Below, piece by piece: positions 6,551-17,668 of a DNA stretch of 64,000 nucleotides. Source of the DNA: Streptomyces sp. NBC_01255 (GTDB taxonomy: Bacteria; Actinomycetota; Actinomycetes; Streptomycetales; Streptomycetaceae); NCBI RefSeq assembly GCF_036226445.1, contig NZ_CP108474.1, positions 6,448,001 to 6,512,000 of the forward strand. Direction: 5' to 3'. Below the pieces are notes generated by a model that did not search any database, was not told the DNA's origin, and saw only the letters and a list, made by a program, of their open reading frames with translations. The position numbers were made by a program, and so were the translations under genes. Numbering within the stretch: position 1 is the stretch's first letter; each line of letters starts with the position of its first letter.

Positions 6551-8977
6551 TCAGCCCGCTTCGCGGGGGGTGCGGCGGAACAGGGACGTCGTGCGCGACA
6601 CCAGCGTGTGGCGGCGTACCGACCACGTGGCCGTCGCGGACGACCAGCGGGCCGAAGCCTCCCAGCGGAGGCGGACCGCCGAGCGCGGGGCCAGGGTGGC
6701 GCGGAGGCGCGCAGCGCGGTCGGCGCTCGCGTGGAAACCCGCCCTGATCCGGGCGGCCTCCTCGGCGAGCCCCGGGGCCGGCACGGGCCGGGGCGCGTAG
6801 AGCGCTTCCTCCACCGCGCGGGCCACGCGGTGCACCGCGTCCGCCGGTTCGCCCTGAAGCTCACCCAGTCGGACCATTCGCGCCGCCGTCTTCCGCGGCG
6901 TCATCGACTCGTCCGGCTCGACCCCGTAGTCCCAGGCCGTGTCGGTGATCTCCCGCCAGACCGCGAGCGTGCGCGCCGCCAGGTCCTCCGGGCCTCGTCC
7001 GCCGCCCGGACCGAGCCGGCGGGCCCGCACACGGGTCCGCCACAGCGCCGGAACGAACGGTACGGCGAGCACCAGGAGCGTCCCCAGGGACAGCAGCACC
7101 ACCTTCAGCGGATCCGTACCGGAACCGTCCGAGAAGTCACCGCCCACGGCGGCGTCCGGACCGCAGTCGCCGAGCTTCTTCATCTGCGGCGTGCAGCTCT
7201 CCGAGGCGCTCGGCGCGGCGGACGGCTGCGCCGAGGCGCTCTGCTGGGGCTGCGTGGGACCGGTGGCCGTGCCCGAGGGCGTGTTCTGCCGGGTGTACGC
7301 CGGGGTGGAGCCCCGCGACGGCGTCGGCTCGAACCGCATCCAGCCCGCCCCGTCGAAGTACAGCTCGGGCCAGGCGTGCGCGTCCCGGATGCCGACCGAG
7401 ACCGAGCCGTCGCTCTGCGTCGTGCCCGGCATGAAGCCGACGGCCACCCGAGCGGGGATGCCGAGGGAGCGGGCCATCGCCGCCATGGAGAAGGAGAAGT
7501 GGACGCAGAAGCCCTCCTTGTCCTTCAGGAAGCGCGAGATCGCCTGCGCCCCGGTGCCGGAGGTCACGTCGACGTCGTAGCGGAAGCCGCCGTCCTCGGC
7601 GAACCAGTCCTGGAGCTTCACCGCCTTCTCGTAGTCGTTGCGCCCGCCCTTGGTGACCTCCCGGGCCTTCGCCCGCACATCGGCGGGGAGGGACTCGGGG
7701 ACCTTCGTGTACTCGGCGCGCAGCTTCTCCGGGGCGGTCCCGGCAGCGGCCAGCTGCCCGGACGTGGGCTGCACGTCCAGGCTGGAGACCTGGTAGCGGA
7801 CGCCGGCGGTGTTCTGGTCGCCGTCGCCGACGAGCATCCGGCCGGTCGGCTCGAAGCGCCACTTCCCGCCGATGTCGACCCGGCCCGCCGGGTACGGCAT
7901 GGGCAGCCACCGCTGCTCGTACGCGTCGGAGGCGACGATGTTGGTGGTCACCTCGCTGACCTTGACGTCCTGGCCGAGCCCCTCGGGCCACGGCAGCTGC
8001 TTCGGCACGTCCTCGATGGGGCGCTGCGAGGACTTCCAGGAGGCGCCGTCGAACTGGTCGAGGGCGACGAGGCGCAGGTACAGGCCGCTGTTGTCGGCGG
8101 CGTTGGTCCGGTAGCGGAGGACCTCCCGGTCCTCGGGCTGGCGCAGATTGTCCTGGAGGGAGACCAGCGGGTTCACGGCGGAGATGACGCCGCCCTTGCC
8201 CGAACCCCCGTTCCCCTCGCCGCTGCCGCCGCCGAACAGGCCCCCGGAGAGACCCGGCAGCGCGAGCGGCACCACCATGGCGACGCCCATCGCGACGGCG
8301 CCGATCCGGCGGCCGGTGCGGGCCGGGGCGAAGGCGGGACCGCCGCTCGCACCCACCGAGCCCGGCCGGCCGGCACGCTGGGCGCCCCCGAAGACCCGCC
8401 CCCACTGGGAGAGCCGGTCACGGCCCTCCGCCAGGAGCAGCAGCAGATAGCCGGAGGCCGCGAGGAGGAACCAGAGCCAGCCCGCGCCGCCACCGGAGAG
8501 ACCGGCGGCCACCGAGTACAGCGCGAGCAGCGGAAGACCGGCCGGGGCCGCCCTGCGGAAGGTGACCGCGAGGGCGTCCACCAGGAGCCCGATCGCGACC
8601 ACACCGCCGACGAGCATGAGCCGGATGCCCTCGGTGTCCGGCGCCGGGACCGCGTACCGGCCGACGTCCTCGGCGCCCGCCGAGAACAGGTCGACGGTGT
8701 ACGTGAGGGCCTCCGGGCCGGGGATCAGCCAGAGGACCGCCTGCTCCCGGGCGAAGAACAGGGTCAGCGCGAGCAGCACGACGGCCGCCTGCGCGAGCAG
8801 GGTCAGCGGCCGGGCCAGCGGCACCCGCCGGGCCAGCGTGCCCACGCCGCTCACCAGAGCGAGGACGAAGGCCGCCGTGAAGATCCAGTTCGCCGGCTTC
8901 ACCAGCGGGAGCAGCGCCCCGGCCGCCATCAGGGTGGCGCCCCAGGAGGCGAGGGTCAGCCGTGCGCGGCCGCTCAT
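6551..8977 (-). CDS. TgpA-type transmembrane transglutaminase-like protein
   Basis: An 808-aa membrane protein starting at MSGRARLTLAS with GGAGG upstream; the frame open further upstream is a shadow of the DUF58 gene. Several N-terminal membrane helices (residues 1-200) precede an extracytoplasmic transglutaminase core with the triad Cys in KEGFCVHFSFSMA, His in RDAHAWPELYF and Asp in YFDGAGWMRFEP. A Ser/Pro/Thr linker, one more helix and a cytoplasmic DUF4129-like tail follow. Its start overlaps the DUF58 stop by 4 nt, and MoxR is the third member. This MoxR-DUF58-transglutaminase trio is widespread; it is thought to process or cross-link envelope proteins, but the substrate is unknown. Confidence 0.9.
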   Translation of the reverse strand: MSGRARLTLASWGATLMAAGALLPLVKPANWIFTAAFVLALVSGVGTLARRVPLARPLTLLAQAAVVLLALTLFFAREQAVLWLIPGPEALTYTVDLFSAGAEDVGRYAVPAPDTEGIRLMLVGGVVAIGLLVDALAVTFRRAAPAGLPLLALYSVAAGLSGGGAGWLWFLLAASGYLLLLLAEGRDRLSQWGRVFGGAQRAGRPGSVGASGGPAFAPARTGRRIGAVAMGVAMVVPLALPGLSGGLFGGGSGEGNGGSGKGGVISAVNPLVSLQDNLRQPEDREVLRYRTNAADNSGLYLRLVALDQFDGASWKSSQRPIEDVPKQLPWPEGLGQDVKVSEVTTNIVASDAYEQRWLPMPYPAGRVDIGGKWRFEPTGRMLVGDGDQNTAGVRYQVSSLDVQPTSGQLAAAGTAPEKLRAEYTKVPESLPADVRAKAREVTKGGRNDYEKAVKLQDWFAEDGGFRYDVDVTSGTGAQAISRFLKDKEGFCVHFSFSMAAMARSLGIPARVAVGFMPGTTQSDGSVSVGIRDAHAWPELYFDGAGWMRFEPTPSRGSTPAYTRQNTPSGTATGPTQPQQSASAQPSAAPSASESCTPQMKKLGDCGPDAAVGGDFSDGSGTDPLKVVLLSLGTLLVLAVPFVPALWRTRVRARRLGPGGGRGPEDLAARTLAVWREITDTAWDYGVEPDESMTPRKTAARMVRLGELQGEPADAVHRVARAVEEALYAPRPVPAPGLAEEAARIRAGFHASADRAARLRATLAPRSAVRLRWEASARWSSATATWSVRRHTLVSRTTSLFRRTPREAG

Positions 8978-10319
8978 GACCAACCTCCGTAGGTGTCGGC
9001 GGCGGATTCCGCACGGGCTCCGGCCGCCTGCTGCCACACGTCGGCGATCCGCGCCCCGGGTGCCACGGCCAGCGCCGTCCAGCCCGCCTCGCGCAGCTGC
9101 CGTACGCGGTTCTCGACCGCCCCGCCGACGGCGCCGCCCGTCAGCCAGCTGCCCGAGTCGAGGACGAAGGCGACGGCCGCGCCGGTCCGCCCGCGCATCC
9201 GGGCGGTCAGGGCCGCCTGCTCCTCGTCGAGGTCGCCGAGGAAGGCGATGAGCAGCCCTTCGTTGCCGCCGCGCAGTACGTCGGAGGCGCGGGAGAGCCC
9301 GGCCCCTTCGGAGTGGTCGACGATCGCGAGGGTGTCCATCATCAGACCGGCCGTGTCGGCCGAGTCCTGCGTCGAGCCGGCGAAGCCGTCGGAGCCCTCG
9401 GGCACCGCGCTGCCGGTGTCGGTGAGCAGCCGGACCGCGTAGCCGCGCTCCAGCATGTGCACCAGGGCGGAGGCGGCGCCGGAGACCGCCCACTCGAAGG
9501 CGGAGTCGGGGCCGGTGCCCTGGTAGCCGACCCGGCGGGTGTCGAGGAGCACGGTGCAGCGGGCCCGCTGCGGCTGCTCCTCGCGGCGGACCATCAGCTC
9601 GCCGTAGCGGGCGGTCGAGCGCCAGTGCACCCGGCGCAGGTCGTCGCCGTGCCGGTAGGCGCGCGGGATGACGTCGTCGTCGCCGGCGAGCGCGAGGGAG
9701 CGCTGCTGCCCGTCGCCGTACCCCGAGGCCTCGCCGGCGAGCTTCACCGGGGGCAGCGCCTCCGTGCGCGGGACGACGGTGAGGGTGTCGTACGCGCTGA
9801 AGGCACGCGTCAGCTCGCACATCCCGAAGGGGTCGTTGAGCCGGAGCTGGAGCGGGCCCAGCGGGAAGCGTCCGCGCAGGTCGGAGCGGACCCGGTAGGA
9901 GACCTCGCGCCGGCCGCCCGCCTCGACCCGGTCGAGGACGAAACGGGGGCGGGGTCCCAGCATGTACGGCACGTGGTCCTGGAGCATGAGCAGCCCGGTG
10001 GGGAGCTTGGAGACGTTCTCCATCCGGAGCTGGACCCGGGCCTCGGAGCCCGCCTCCACCCGCTGCGGGGTGAGGCGGCGGGAGGCCGCGACCCGGTAGC
10101 GCGTGCGGTGCAGCACGAGGACGCAGATCAGCGGCAGGGCGGCGAGGAGCAGCCCGACGCGCAGCAGATCGGCCTGGCCGAGGACGTACGCGCAGACGGC
10201 GGCGGCCACCCCGGCGGCGAGGAAGGACCGGCCGCGGGTGGTGAGACCGCCGAAGGCGGCCCGCAGACCGCCCCGGTCGTCTTCGCCCCGCTGCCCGTCC
10301 GGTACGGCAGCGCCTCTCA

Positions 10320-10323
<4 letters not shown>
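8974..10323 (-). CDS. DUF58 domain-containing protein
   Basis: A 449-aa protein. Two membrane helices at about 33-70 are followed by a beta-rich domain and the DUF58 core, seen in PRAYRHGDDLRRVHWRSTAR around 225-245, then a vWA-like C-terminal domain (CTVLLDTRR). It is middle gene of the MoxR operon, overlapping both neighbours by 4 nt (ATGA), which implies translational coupling. DUF58 proteins are partners of MoxR AAA+ ATPases; the complex is presumed to act as a chaperone for envelope assembly (family-level inference). Confidence 0.9.
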
Positions 10324-11339
<1,016 letters not shown>

Positions 11340-11518
11340 CCGGCCCTCCTCGGCCTTCCGGAACACGGACACCTGCCCCCGGGGACATGTTTCGGGGGGT
11401 GTCACCCCAGCATTCTTGTTGCCGTGGCCGGGTCGTGTCACTCGCCTGTGGACAAGTGCGGGGGGAATGCCGGGGTTTGACCCGTTGTGCCGGGTCGACT
11501 GTTGCCGTATGGAGACGA

Positions 11519-12058
11519 CTAGGCCGGGTCGATCTCGCGCAGAAGACCGGTCGTCACGTCGAAGACGAAGCCCCGGACGTCGTCGGAGTGCAACAGGAAC
11601 GGGGAGGTCCGCACCCGCTGCATCGACTGCCGGACGTCCTGGTCCACGTCGCGGAAGGCCTCGACCGCCCACGCCGGCCGCTGGCCGACCTCGTCCTCCA
11701 GCTCGTGCCGGAAGTCCTCGGTGAGCGATTCGAGACCGCAGCCCGTGTGGTGGACCAGCATGACGCTGCGTGTGCCGAGCGCCCGCTGGCTGATCGTGAG
11801 GGACCGGATCACGTCGTCGGTGACCACACCGCCCGCGTTGCGGATGGTGTGGCAGTCGCCGAGCTCGAGACCCAGGGCGGCGTGCAGGTCGAGACGGGCG
11901 TCCATACAGGCGACGACGGCGACGCGCAGCACGGGCCGTGCGTCCATTCCGGGGTCGGTGAAGTCGGCGGCGTAGCGCTCGTTCGCCTCGACGAGGCGGT
12001 CGGTGACCGTGTCGGCGGTGCGTACGGCGTCGGCAGAGGGGTGCGCGGATGTCGACAT
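11519..12058 (-). CDS. Beta-class carbonic anhydrase
   Basis: A 179-aa protein of the short beta-carbonic anhydrase type (interconversion of CO2 and bicarbonate, cytoplasmic). Zinc ligands are visible: Cys in ACMDARLD (the C-x-D-x-R motif) and His plus Cys in VHHTGCG. The start is MSTSAHPS at 12058; the longer frame to 12196 runs through the promoter region and lacks family similarity. The ribosome site is weak. The gene is monocistronic, leftward, 179 bp from moxR and divergent from the dcw operon. Confidence 0.92.
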   Translation of the reverse strand: MSTSAHPSADAVRTADTVTDRLVEANERYAADFTDPGMDARPVLRVAVVACMDARLDLHAALGLELGDCHTIRNAGGVVTDDVIRSLTISQRALGTRSVMLVHHTGCGLESLTEDFRHELEDEVGQRPAWAVEAFRDVDQDVRQSMQRVRTSPFLLHSDDVRGFVFDVTTGLLREIDPA

Positions 12059-12431
12059 GGTTCCGACGTTAACGGGCACAGGGTCGCCGGGCCTGCTGTG
12101 AGAGGGGACAAAGAACGCCATTGAGGCTTGTTGTGAGCTAACCCACAGGTGGGGGAAGCCGGGCCCCGAACGAGTGAGCCGTCCGGAATGTCCCACGGGT
12201 CCGCCGGCGCCGTGCGACGCGCCAGCCGGTTGATTGACCGGCGGGTCACGTGGACTAAAGTGACGCGAAGTTCACGGAGACATCGAGCGATTTCCGCGGT
12301 TTCTCCCCCGTGTGTGCGGCGGTACCTACGGATCGACTCCCTCCCGCTCGCGCTCCTCCCGCTCGCGCGGCAGCCGGTGCGGGGCGGGAGCCCGGCGGTA
12401 CGTACCACCGCGCCGGATCTGAGAGGGCGCA
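12059..12431. other. Divergent control region between carbonic anhydrase and rsmH
   Basis: About 370 bp without a gene. It contains the dcw promoter at 12234-12261 and a leader of roughly 160 nt rich in ctcccgctcgcg motifs. No mraZ reading frame is found here, although mraZ precedes rsmH in many bacteria. Confidence 0.6.
12234..12261 (+). promoter_or_regulatory. Promoter of the dcw operon (rsmH)
   Basis: TTGACC (12234-12239) and TAAAGT (12256-12261) separated by 16 nt, resembling a vegetative sigma-factor promoter. The predicted start near 12268 gives a leader of about 164 nt before the TTG start. Confidence 0.65.
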
Positions 12432-13388
12432 TTGAGCAACGACCGCCACGTCCCGGTGATGCTCCAGCGGTGCCTGGACATGTTGGCCCCCGCACTGGAG
12501 CGCCCCGGCGCGGTCGTCGTCGACTGCACCCTGGGCCTCGGCGGCCACAGCGAGGCCCTGCTCCGGCGCTTCCCCGAGGTGCGGCTCGTCGCCCTCGACC
12601 GGGACAAGGAGGCGCTGCGCCTCTCCGGCGAGCGCCTCGCCCCCTTCGGGGAGCGCGCCACGCTCGTCCACGCCGTGTACGACGAGCTGCCCGAGGTCCT
12701 CGACCGGCTCGGCATCCCCGCGGTCGACGGCGTCCTCTTCGACCTGGGCGTCTCCTCCATGCAGCTGGACGAGGCCGACCGCGGCTTCGCCTACGCGCAG
12801 GACGCCCCGCTCGACATGCGCATGGACCAGACGACCGGCATCAGCGCGGCCGAGGTCCTCAACACCTACCCGGCCGGCGAGCTGGTCCGCATCCTGCGGG
12901 CGTACGGCGAGGAGAAGCAGGCCAAGCGCATCGTCTCCGCGGTCGTGCGCGAGCGCGAGAAGGAGCCCTTCACCAACAGCGCCCGGCTCGTCGAGCTCAT
13001 CCGCGACTCCCTGCCGCAGGCGGCCAAGCGCACCGGCGGCAACCCGGCCAAGCGGACCTTCCAGGCCCTGCGTATCGAGGTCAACCGTGAGCTCGACAGC
13101 GTCGAGAAGGCGATCCCGGCGGCCGTGAAGGCCATCGGCGTCGGCGGCCGGGTCGTCGTCCTCTCCTACCAGTCGCTGGAGGACCGCATCGTCAAGCAGG
13201 TCTTCGCGGCCGGCGCCACGACCACCGCGCCGCCCGGACTCCCGGTCGTCCCGGAGAAGTACCAGCCGCGCCTCCAGCTGCTCACCCGCGGCGCCGAACT
13301 CCCCACCGAGGAAGAGGTCGCCGAGAACCGGCGCGCCGCGCCCGCCCGGCTCCGCGGCGCGCAGCGCATCCGGGAGGACGTGCTGTGA
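12432..13388 (+). CDS. rsmH: 16S rRNA (cytosine(1402)-N4)-methyltransferase RsmH
   Basis: A 318-aa SAM-dependent enzyme that N4-methylates C1402 of 16S rRNA in the decoding centre. The N-terminus [13 protein letters not shown] and motif [15 protein letters not shown] (about 31-44) are family hallmarks, followed by [18 protein letters not shown] and the C-terminal [18 protein letters not shown]. The start is TTG, supported by GAGAGGG. First gene of the dcw operon; the last 4 nt overlap ftsL. Confidence 0.96.
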   Translation: MSNDRHVPVMLQRCLDMLAPALERPGAVVVDCTLGLGGHSEALLRRFPEVRLVALDRDKEALRLSGERLAPFGERATLVHAVYDELPEVLDRLGIPAVDGVLFDLGVSSMQLDEADRGFAYAQDAPLDMRMDQTTGISAAEVLNTYPAGELVRILRAYGEEKQAKRIVSAVVREREKEPFTNSARLVELIRDSLPQAAKRTGGNPAKRTFQALRIEVNRELDSVEKAIPAAVKAIGVGGRVVVLSYQSLEDRIVKQVFAAGATTTAPPGLPVVPEKYQPRLQLLTRGAELPTEEEVAENRRAAPARLRGAQRIREDVL

Positions 13389-13927
13389 GCACGGGGAAGG
13401 GGCCCCTCAAAGGGCGGGCCGCGCGGCTCGGACGGCTCATGCCGTCGGGGCCCAGCTCGGCCGCCCGCACCCCCTTCGTCCTGCTCGTCTTCGTGCTCCT
13501 CGGCGGCGGGCTCATCGCCCTGCTCCTGCTGAACTCGGCCCTCAACCAGGGCTCCTTCAAGCTGCGCGAGCTCAAGGACAGGACCACCGAGCTCACCGAC
13601 GAGGAGCAGGCGCTCCAGCGGGACGTGGACGACTACGCGGCCCCCGACGCCCTGGAGCGGCGGGCCCGCGAGCTCGGCATGGTCCCGGGCGGCAGCCCCG
13701 CCTTCCTCGGCCCGGACGGCAAGGTGCTCGGCGAGCCCTCGACCGCGGTCGCCCCGAAGCCGAGCCCGAGCGCGAAGCCGGCCCCGCCCGTCTCCTCGAA
13801 CCCACAGCCGAACACGGCCACGGCCACGTCCCCCACCGGCGGAAGCCCCACCAGTCCGGGCCCCACCGGGTCCGGCCCCGTACGGACAGCGCCCGCACCC
13901 GCCTCCCCTACTACCTCCGGCAGGTGA
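13385..13927 (+). CDS. ftsL: Cell division protein FtsL-like, bitopic membrane protein
   Basis: A 180-aa protein: a short basic cytoplasmic head, one membrane helix (about 30-51, [20 protein letters not shown]), a short coiled-coil ([25 protein letters not shown]) typical of FtsL, then a long Pro/Ser/Thr-rich extracytoplasmic tail. Position between rsmH and ftsI, small size and topology identify it as FtsL despite the low sequence conservation of the family. GTG start within the rsmH stop (4-nt overlap). It should bridge FtsQ and FtsW/FtsI at the septum. Confidence 0.88.
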   Translation: MSTGKGPLKGRAARLGRLMPSGPSSAARTPFVLLVFVLLGGGLIALLLLNSALNQGSFKLRELKDRTTELTDEEQALQRDVDDYAAPDALERRARELGMVPGGSPAFLGPDGKVLGEPSTAVAPKPSPSAKPAPPVSSNPQPNTATATSPTGGSPTSPGPTGSGPVRTAPAPASPTTSGR

Positions 13928-13934
13928 CCGAGCA

Positions 13935-15938
13935 GTGCCCTCCAAGGAGCCCCCCCGCCGCCGCGTCCCCGGCCCCGCCCGGCCCGCCCGGCCCGCACGC
14001 CCCCGGCCCGCCTCCGCCGGAGCCCGCCCGTCCCGGCCCGCCGCCTCGCGCCCCGCTCCGCGCCCCGCCGCGAAGCGCCCCGCGCCCCGGCCGGCGCCCC
14101 GGCAGCCCCGTACCATCCGGCTCGGCAGCCCCCGGCCCCGGCTCCGGCTGATCTCCCTCGGCCTGACCCTCGTCATGCTGGTCTTCGTGATCCGGCTGCT
14201 CCAGGTCCAGGCCGTCGACGCCAGCGCGTACGCCGCCAAGGCCGACAAGTACCGCTTCCAGGACCACACGCTCTCCGCCGAGCGGGGCGAGATCACCGAC
14301 CGCAACGGCATCGCGCTCGCCGCCAGCGTCGACGCGTACGACATCACCGCCGACCCCAAGCTCTTCACGCCCGAGGAGTCCAAGGTCGCCGACGCGCCCG
14401 AGCAGGCCGCGGCCCTCCTCGCCCCGATCCTGGGCAAGGAACCCGCCGAGCTGGCCAAGAAGCTGCGTACCCCCAAGTCCCGCTACACCCTGCTCGCGCG
14501 CAAGCAGACCCCGCAGGTCTGGAACCAGATCAAGGACCTCAGGAAGGTCTACGGGGAGAAGTCCCGCGCCAAGGGCGGCACCGGCGTCAATCTGCTCGGC
14601 GGCATCCTCAGCGAGCCCAGCACCAAGCGCGTGTACCCGAACGGCGAGCTCGCCGCCGGGATACTGGGCTATGTCAACGCCGAGGGCAAGGGAGCCGGCG
14701 GCGTGGAGTCCATGCTCGACCCGGAGCTCGCCGGCAAGGACGGCAAGGTCCGCTTCACGGAGTCCGGCGGCCGCCAGGTGCCCACCGCGGGCTCCCAGGG
14801 CACCCCCGCCGTCCCCGGCTCCGACATCGAGCTCACCATCGACCGGGACATCCAGTGGGCCGCCCAGCAGGCCATCACCGAGCAGGTGAGGAAGTCCAAG
14901 GCCGACCGCGGATACGTCGTCGTGCAGAACACGAAGACGGGCGAGGTCCTCGCCATGGCCAACGCCCCCGGCTTCGACCCCAACGACCTCTCCGCCGCCA
15001 ACGCGGCCTCCATGGGCAACGCGGCCCTCCAGGACGCCTACGAGCCCGGCTCCACCAGCAAGGTCATGTCCATGGCCGCCGTCCTGGAGGAGGGCAAGGC
15101 GGCCCCCGACACCCACGTCACCGTCCCCAACCGGCTCCACCGCGGCGACCGGCTCTTCAAGGACGACGTCGACCACAAGACCTGGTACCTGACCCTCAAC
15201 GGCGTCCTCGCCAAGTCCAGCAACATCGGCACGATCCTCGCCACCGGCCGGCTCGGCGACACCCAGGCCGACGCCAACCGGGTCCTCCACACCTACCTGC
15301 GCAAGTTCGGGATGGGCAGCCCCACCGGCCTGAACTTCCCGGGCGAGACCCCCGGCATCCTCGCCAAGCCCGAGGACTGGTCCACCTCGCAGCAGTACAC
15401 GATCCCCTTCGGCCAGGGCCTCTCCGTCAGCGCCATGCAGGCCGCCTCCGTGTACTCGACCATCGCCAACGGAGGCGTACGGATCGAACCGACCCTCGTA
15501 CGCGGCACCAAGGGGCCCGACGGGCGCTTCGCCGCGGCCCCCGCGCCCAAGGAGTCCCGGGTCGTCAGCGAGAAGACCGCCAAGACCCTCGCCCAGATGC
15601 TGGAGTCCGTCGTCGACGACCGGGAGGGCACCGGCACCAGGGCCGCGATCCCCGGCTACCGGGTCGCGGGCAAGACCGGCACCGCCAACCGCGTCGACCC
15701 CGAACTCGGCCGCTACAAGGGGTACACCGCCTCCTTCGCCGGCTTCGCCCCCGCCGACGACCCGCAGATCACCGTCTACTGCGCCATCCAGAACCCCACC
15801 AAGGGCAGCTACTTCGGCGGCCAGATCTGCGGACCCATCTACAAGAAGGTCATGGAGTTCGCCCTCAAGACCCTCCACGTCGCCCCCACAGGCAGCGAGC
15901 CCGCCCGACTGCCGGTCTTCTCCGACCGCACCCCGTGA
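13935..15938 (+). CDS. ftsI: Septal penicillin-binding protein FtsI (class B PBP3)
   Basis: A 667-aa D,D-transpeptidase that cross-links septal peptidoglycan. About 60 Pro/Arg/Ala-rich cytoplasmic residues and one membrane helix (about 70-90) precede the PBP dimerisation domain and the transpeptidase domain. Active-site motifs are S-T-S-K in YEPGSTSKVMSM, S-S-N in LAKSSNIGTI, and K-T-G in VAGKTGTANR. GTG start 7 bp after ftsL. Works with FtsW, encoded five genes downstream. Confidence 0.96.
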   Translation: MPSKEPPRRRVPGPARPARPARPRPASAGARPSRPAASRPAPRPAAKRPAPRPAPRQPRTIRLGSPRPRLRLISLGLTLVMLVFVIRLLQVQAVDASAYAAKADKYRFQDHTLSAERGEITDRNGIALAASVDAYDITADPKLFTPEESKVADAPEQAAALLAPILGKEPAELAKKLRTPKSRYTLLARKQTPQVWNQIKDLRKVYGEKSRAKGGTGVNLLGGILSEPSTKRVYPNGELAAGILGYVNAEGKGAGGVESMLDPELAGKDGKVRFTESGGRQVPTAGSQGTPAVPGSDIELTIDRDIQWAAQQAITEQVRKSKADRGYVVVQNTKTGEVLAMANAPGFDPNDLSAANAASMGNAALQDAYEPGSTSKVMSMAAVLEEGKAAPDTHVTVPNRLHRGDRLFKDDVDHKTWYLTLNGVLAKSSNIGTILATGRLGDTQADANRVLHTYLRKFGMGSPTGLNFPGETPGILAKPEDWSTSQQYTIPFGQGLSVSAMQAASVYSTIANGGVRIEPTLVRGTKGPDGRFAAAPAPKESRVVSEKTAKTLAQMLESVVDDREGTGTRAAIPGYRVAGKTGTANRVDPELGRYKGYTASFAGFAPADDPQITVYCAIQNPTKGSYFGGQICGPIYKKVMEFALKTLHVAPTGSEPARLPVFSDRTP

Positions 15939-15954
15939 CCCTCCGGGAGCACCA

Positions 15955-17664
15955 GTGACAACGATCACCCCCCATTCCGGGAACCGGAAATCGAACTCCG
16001 GCGACGCCCCGGGCTCTTTTGGCCCCGCACAGGGTGCGCCCGGTACGCTCACCGCCGTGCCACACGCTGATCAGTACCGAACCACCCCGCCCCGGCCGCA
16101 GCAGGCCCGCCCGACACCCCTGGGCGACCTGGCCGCACAGCTGGGCGTCGACACCCCCGGCGCCGGCCCCGGCCACGGTCCCGTCGCCATCACGGGCATC
16201 ACGCACGACTCCCGGGCCGTACGCCCCGGGGACGTGTACGCGGCCCTGCCCGGAGCCCGCCTGCACGGCGCCGACTTCGTCGCCCAGGCCGCCGGACTCG
16301 GAGCCGCCGCGGTCCTCACCGACCCGGACGGCGCCGAGCGCGCCGCCGCGACCGGCCTGCCGGTCCTCGTCGTCGAGAACCCGCGCGGCCGGATGGGCGA
16401 GCTCGCCGCCGAGATCTACGGACGGCCCGGCGCCGGCCTCCTCCAGATCGGCATCACCGGCACGTCCGGCAAGACCACCACGGCCTACCTCGTCGAGGGC
16501 GGCCTGCGCGGCGCCGGACGGTCCACCGGTCTCGTCGGCACCGTCGAGATGCGCATCGGAGACGAGCGCATCAAGTCGGAACGGACCACGCCCGAGGCCA
16601 CCGACCTCCAGGCGCTCTTCGCCGTCATGCGCGAGCGGGGCGTCGAAGCGGTCGCCATGGAGGTCTCCAGCCACGCCCTCGTGCTCGGCCGGGTGGACGG
16701 CTGCGTCTTCGACGTCGCCGTCTTCAACAACCTCAGCCCGGAGCACATGGAGTTCCACTCCGACATGGAGGACTACTTCCGGGCCAAGGCCGCGCTCTTC
16801 ACGCCCGAGCGCAGCCGGCTCGGCGTCGTGAACCTCGACGACGCGTACGGTCGCAGGCTCGCGAAGGAGGCGACCGTCCCGGTCGTCACCTTCTCCGCCG
16901 AGGGCCGCGCCGACGCCGACTGGCGCGCCGAGGACCTCGTCCTCGGCTCCCACGACTCGACGTTCACCGCCGTCGGCCCGCAGGGCGAGCGGATCTCCGC
17001 CACCGCCCCGCTGCCCGGCCCGTTCAACGTCGCCAACACCCTCGCCGCGATCGCCACCCTCGCCACCGCGGGCCTCGAAGCGAAGAGCGCCGCCGACGGC
17101 ATCGCTGCCGTCCCCGGCGTCCCGGGCCGCCTGGAGCGGGTCGAGGCCGGCCAGCCGTACCTCGCGGTCGTCGACTACGCCCACAAAACGGACGCCGTCG
17201 AATCGGTCCTGCGCTCGCTGCGCGAGGTCACCGAGGGCAAGCTGCACGTGGTCATCGGCTGCGGCGGCGACCGGGACACCACCAAGCGCGGCCCGATGGG
17301 CGCCGCCACGGCCCGGCTCTCCGACACCGCCGTCCTGACCTCCGACAACCCACGCTCCGAGGATCCCCTCGTGATCCTCTCCGCCATGCTCGCGGGCGCC
17401 GCCGAGGTCCCGGCGGAGGAGCGCGGCGAGGTCGTCGTCCTCGCCGACCGCGCCGCCGCCATCGCCGCCGCCGTGGCCCGCGCACAGCCGGGCGACACCG
17501 TCCTGGTCGCGGGCAAGGGCCACGAGCAGGGCCAGGAGATCGCCGGGGTCGTACGCCCCTTCGACGACCGCCAGGTCCTCCGCGCGGCGATCCTCGAACA
17601 GAACGCCCGGGTCGCCCCCGTGGACGACAGCGCCGAAGACAGCCACCAGAACAGTCAGGGATGA
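15955..17664 (+). CDS. murE: UDP-MurNAc-L-Ala-D-Glu:2,6-diaminopimelate ligase MurE
   Basis: A 569-aa Mur ligase that adds the third peptide residue in the cytoplasm. The ATP loop is GITGTSGKTTTAYLVEGG; DNPRSEDP matches the motif that selects diaminopimelate over lysine, fitting the LL-DAP wall of Streptomyces. The start is a GTG with GGGAG upstream, but the first 35-40 residues are low complexity and a second GTG at 16057 is a possible start. It lies 16 bp after ftsI and 4 bp before murF. Confidence 0.95.
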   Translation: MTTITPHSGNRKSNSGDAPGSFGPAQGAPGTLTAVPHADQYRTTPPRPQQARPTPLGDLAAQLGVDTPGAGPGHGPVAITGITHDSRAVRPGDVYAALPGARLHGADFVAQAAGLGAAAVLTDPDGAERAAATGLPVLVVENPRGRMGELAAEIYGRPGAGLLQIGITGTSGKTTTAYLVEGGLRGAGRSTGLVGTVEMRIGDERIKSERTTPEATDLQALFAVMRERGVEAVAMEVSSHALVLGRVDGCVFDVAVFNNLSPEHMEFHSDMEDYFRAKAALFTPERSRLGVVNLDDAYGRRLAKEATVPVVTFSAEGRADADWRAEDLVLGSHDSTFTAVGPQGERISATAPLPGPFNVANTLAAIATLATAGLEAKSAADGIAAVPGVPGRLERVEAGQPYLAVVDYAHKTDAVESVLRSLREVTEGKLHVVIGCGGDRDTTKRGPMGAATARLSDTAVLTSDNPRSEDPLVILSAMLAGAAEVPAEERGEVVVLADRAAAIAAAVARAQPGDTVLVAGKGHEQGQEIAGVVRPFDDRQVLRAAILEQNARVAPVDDSAEDSHQNSQG

Positions 17665-17668
17665 AGCA

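Noticed and set aside
8977..9820. N-terminal extension of the transglutaminase frame
   Set aside because: It lies within the DUF58 gene in another frame, is Arg/Ala-rich, and the ATG at 8977 has GGAGG and a 4-nt overlap.
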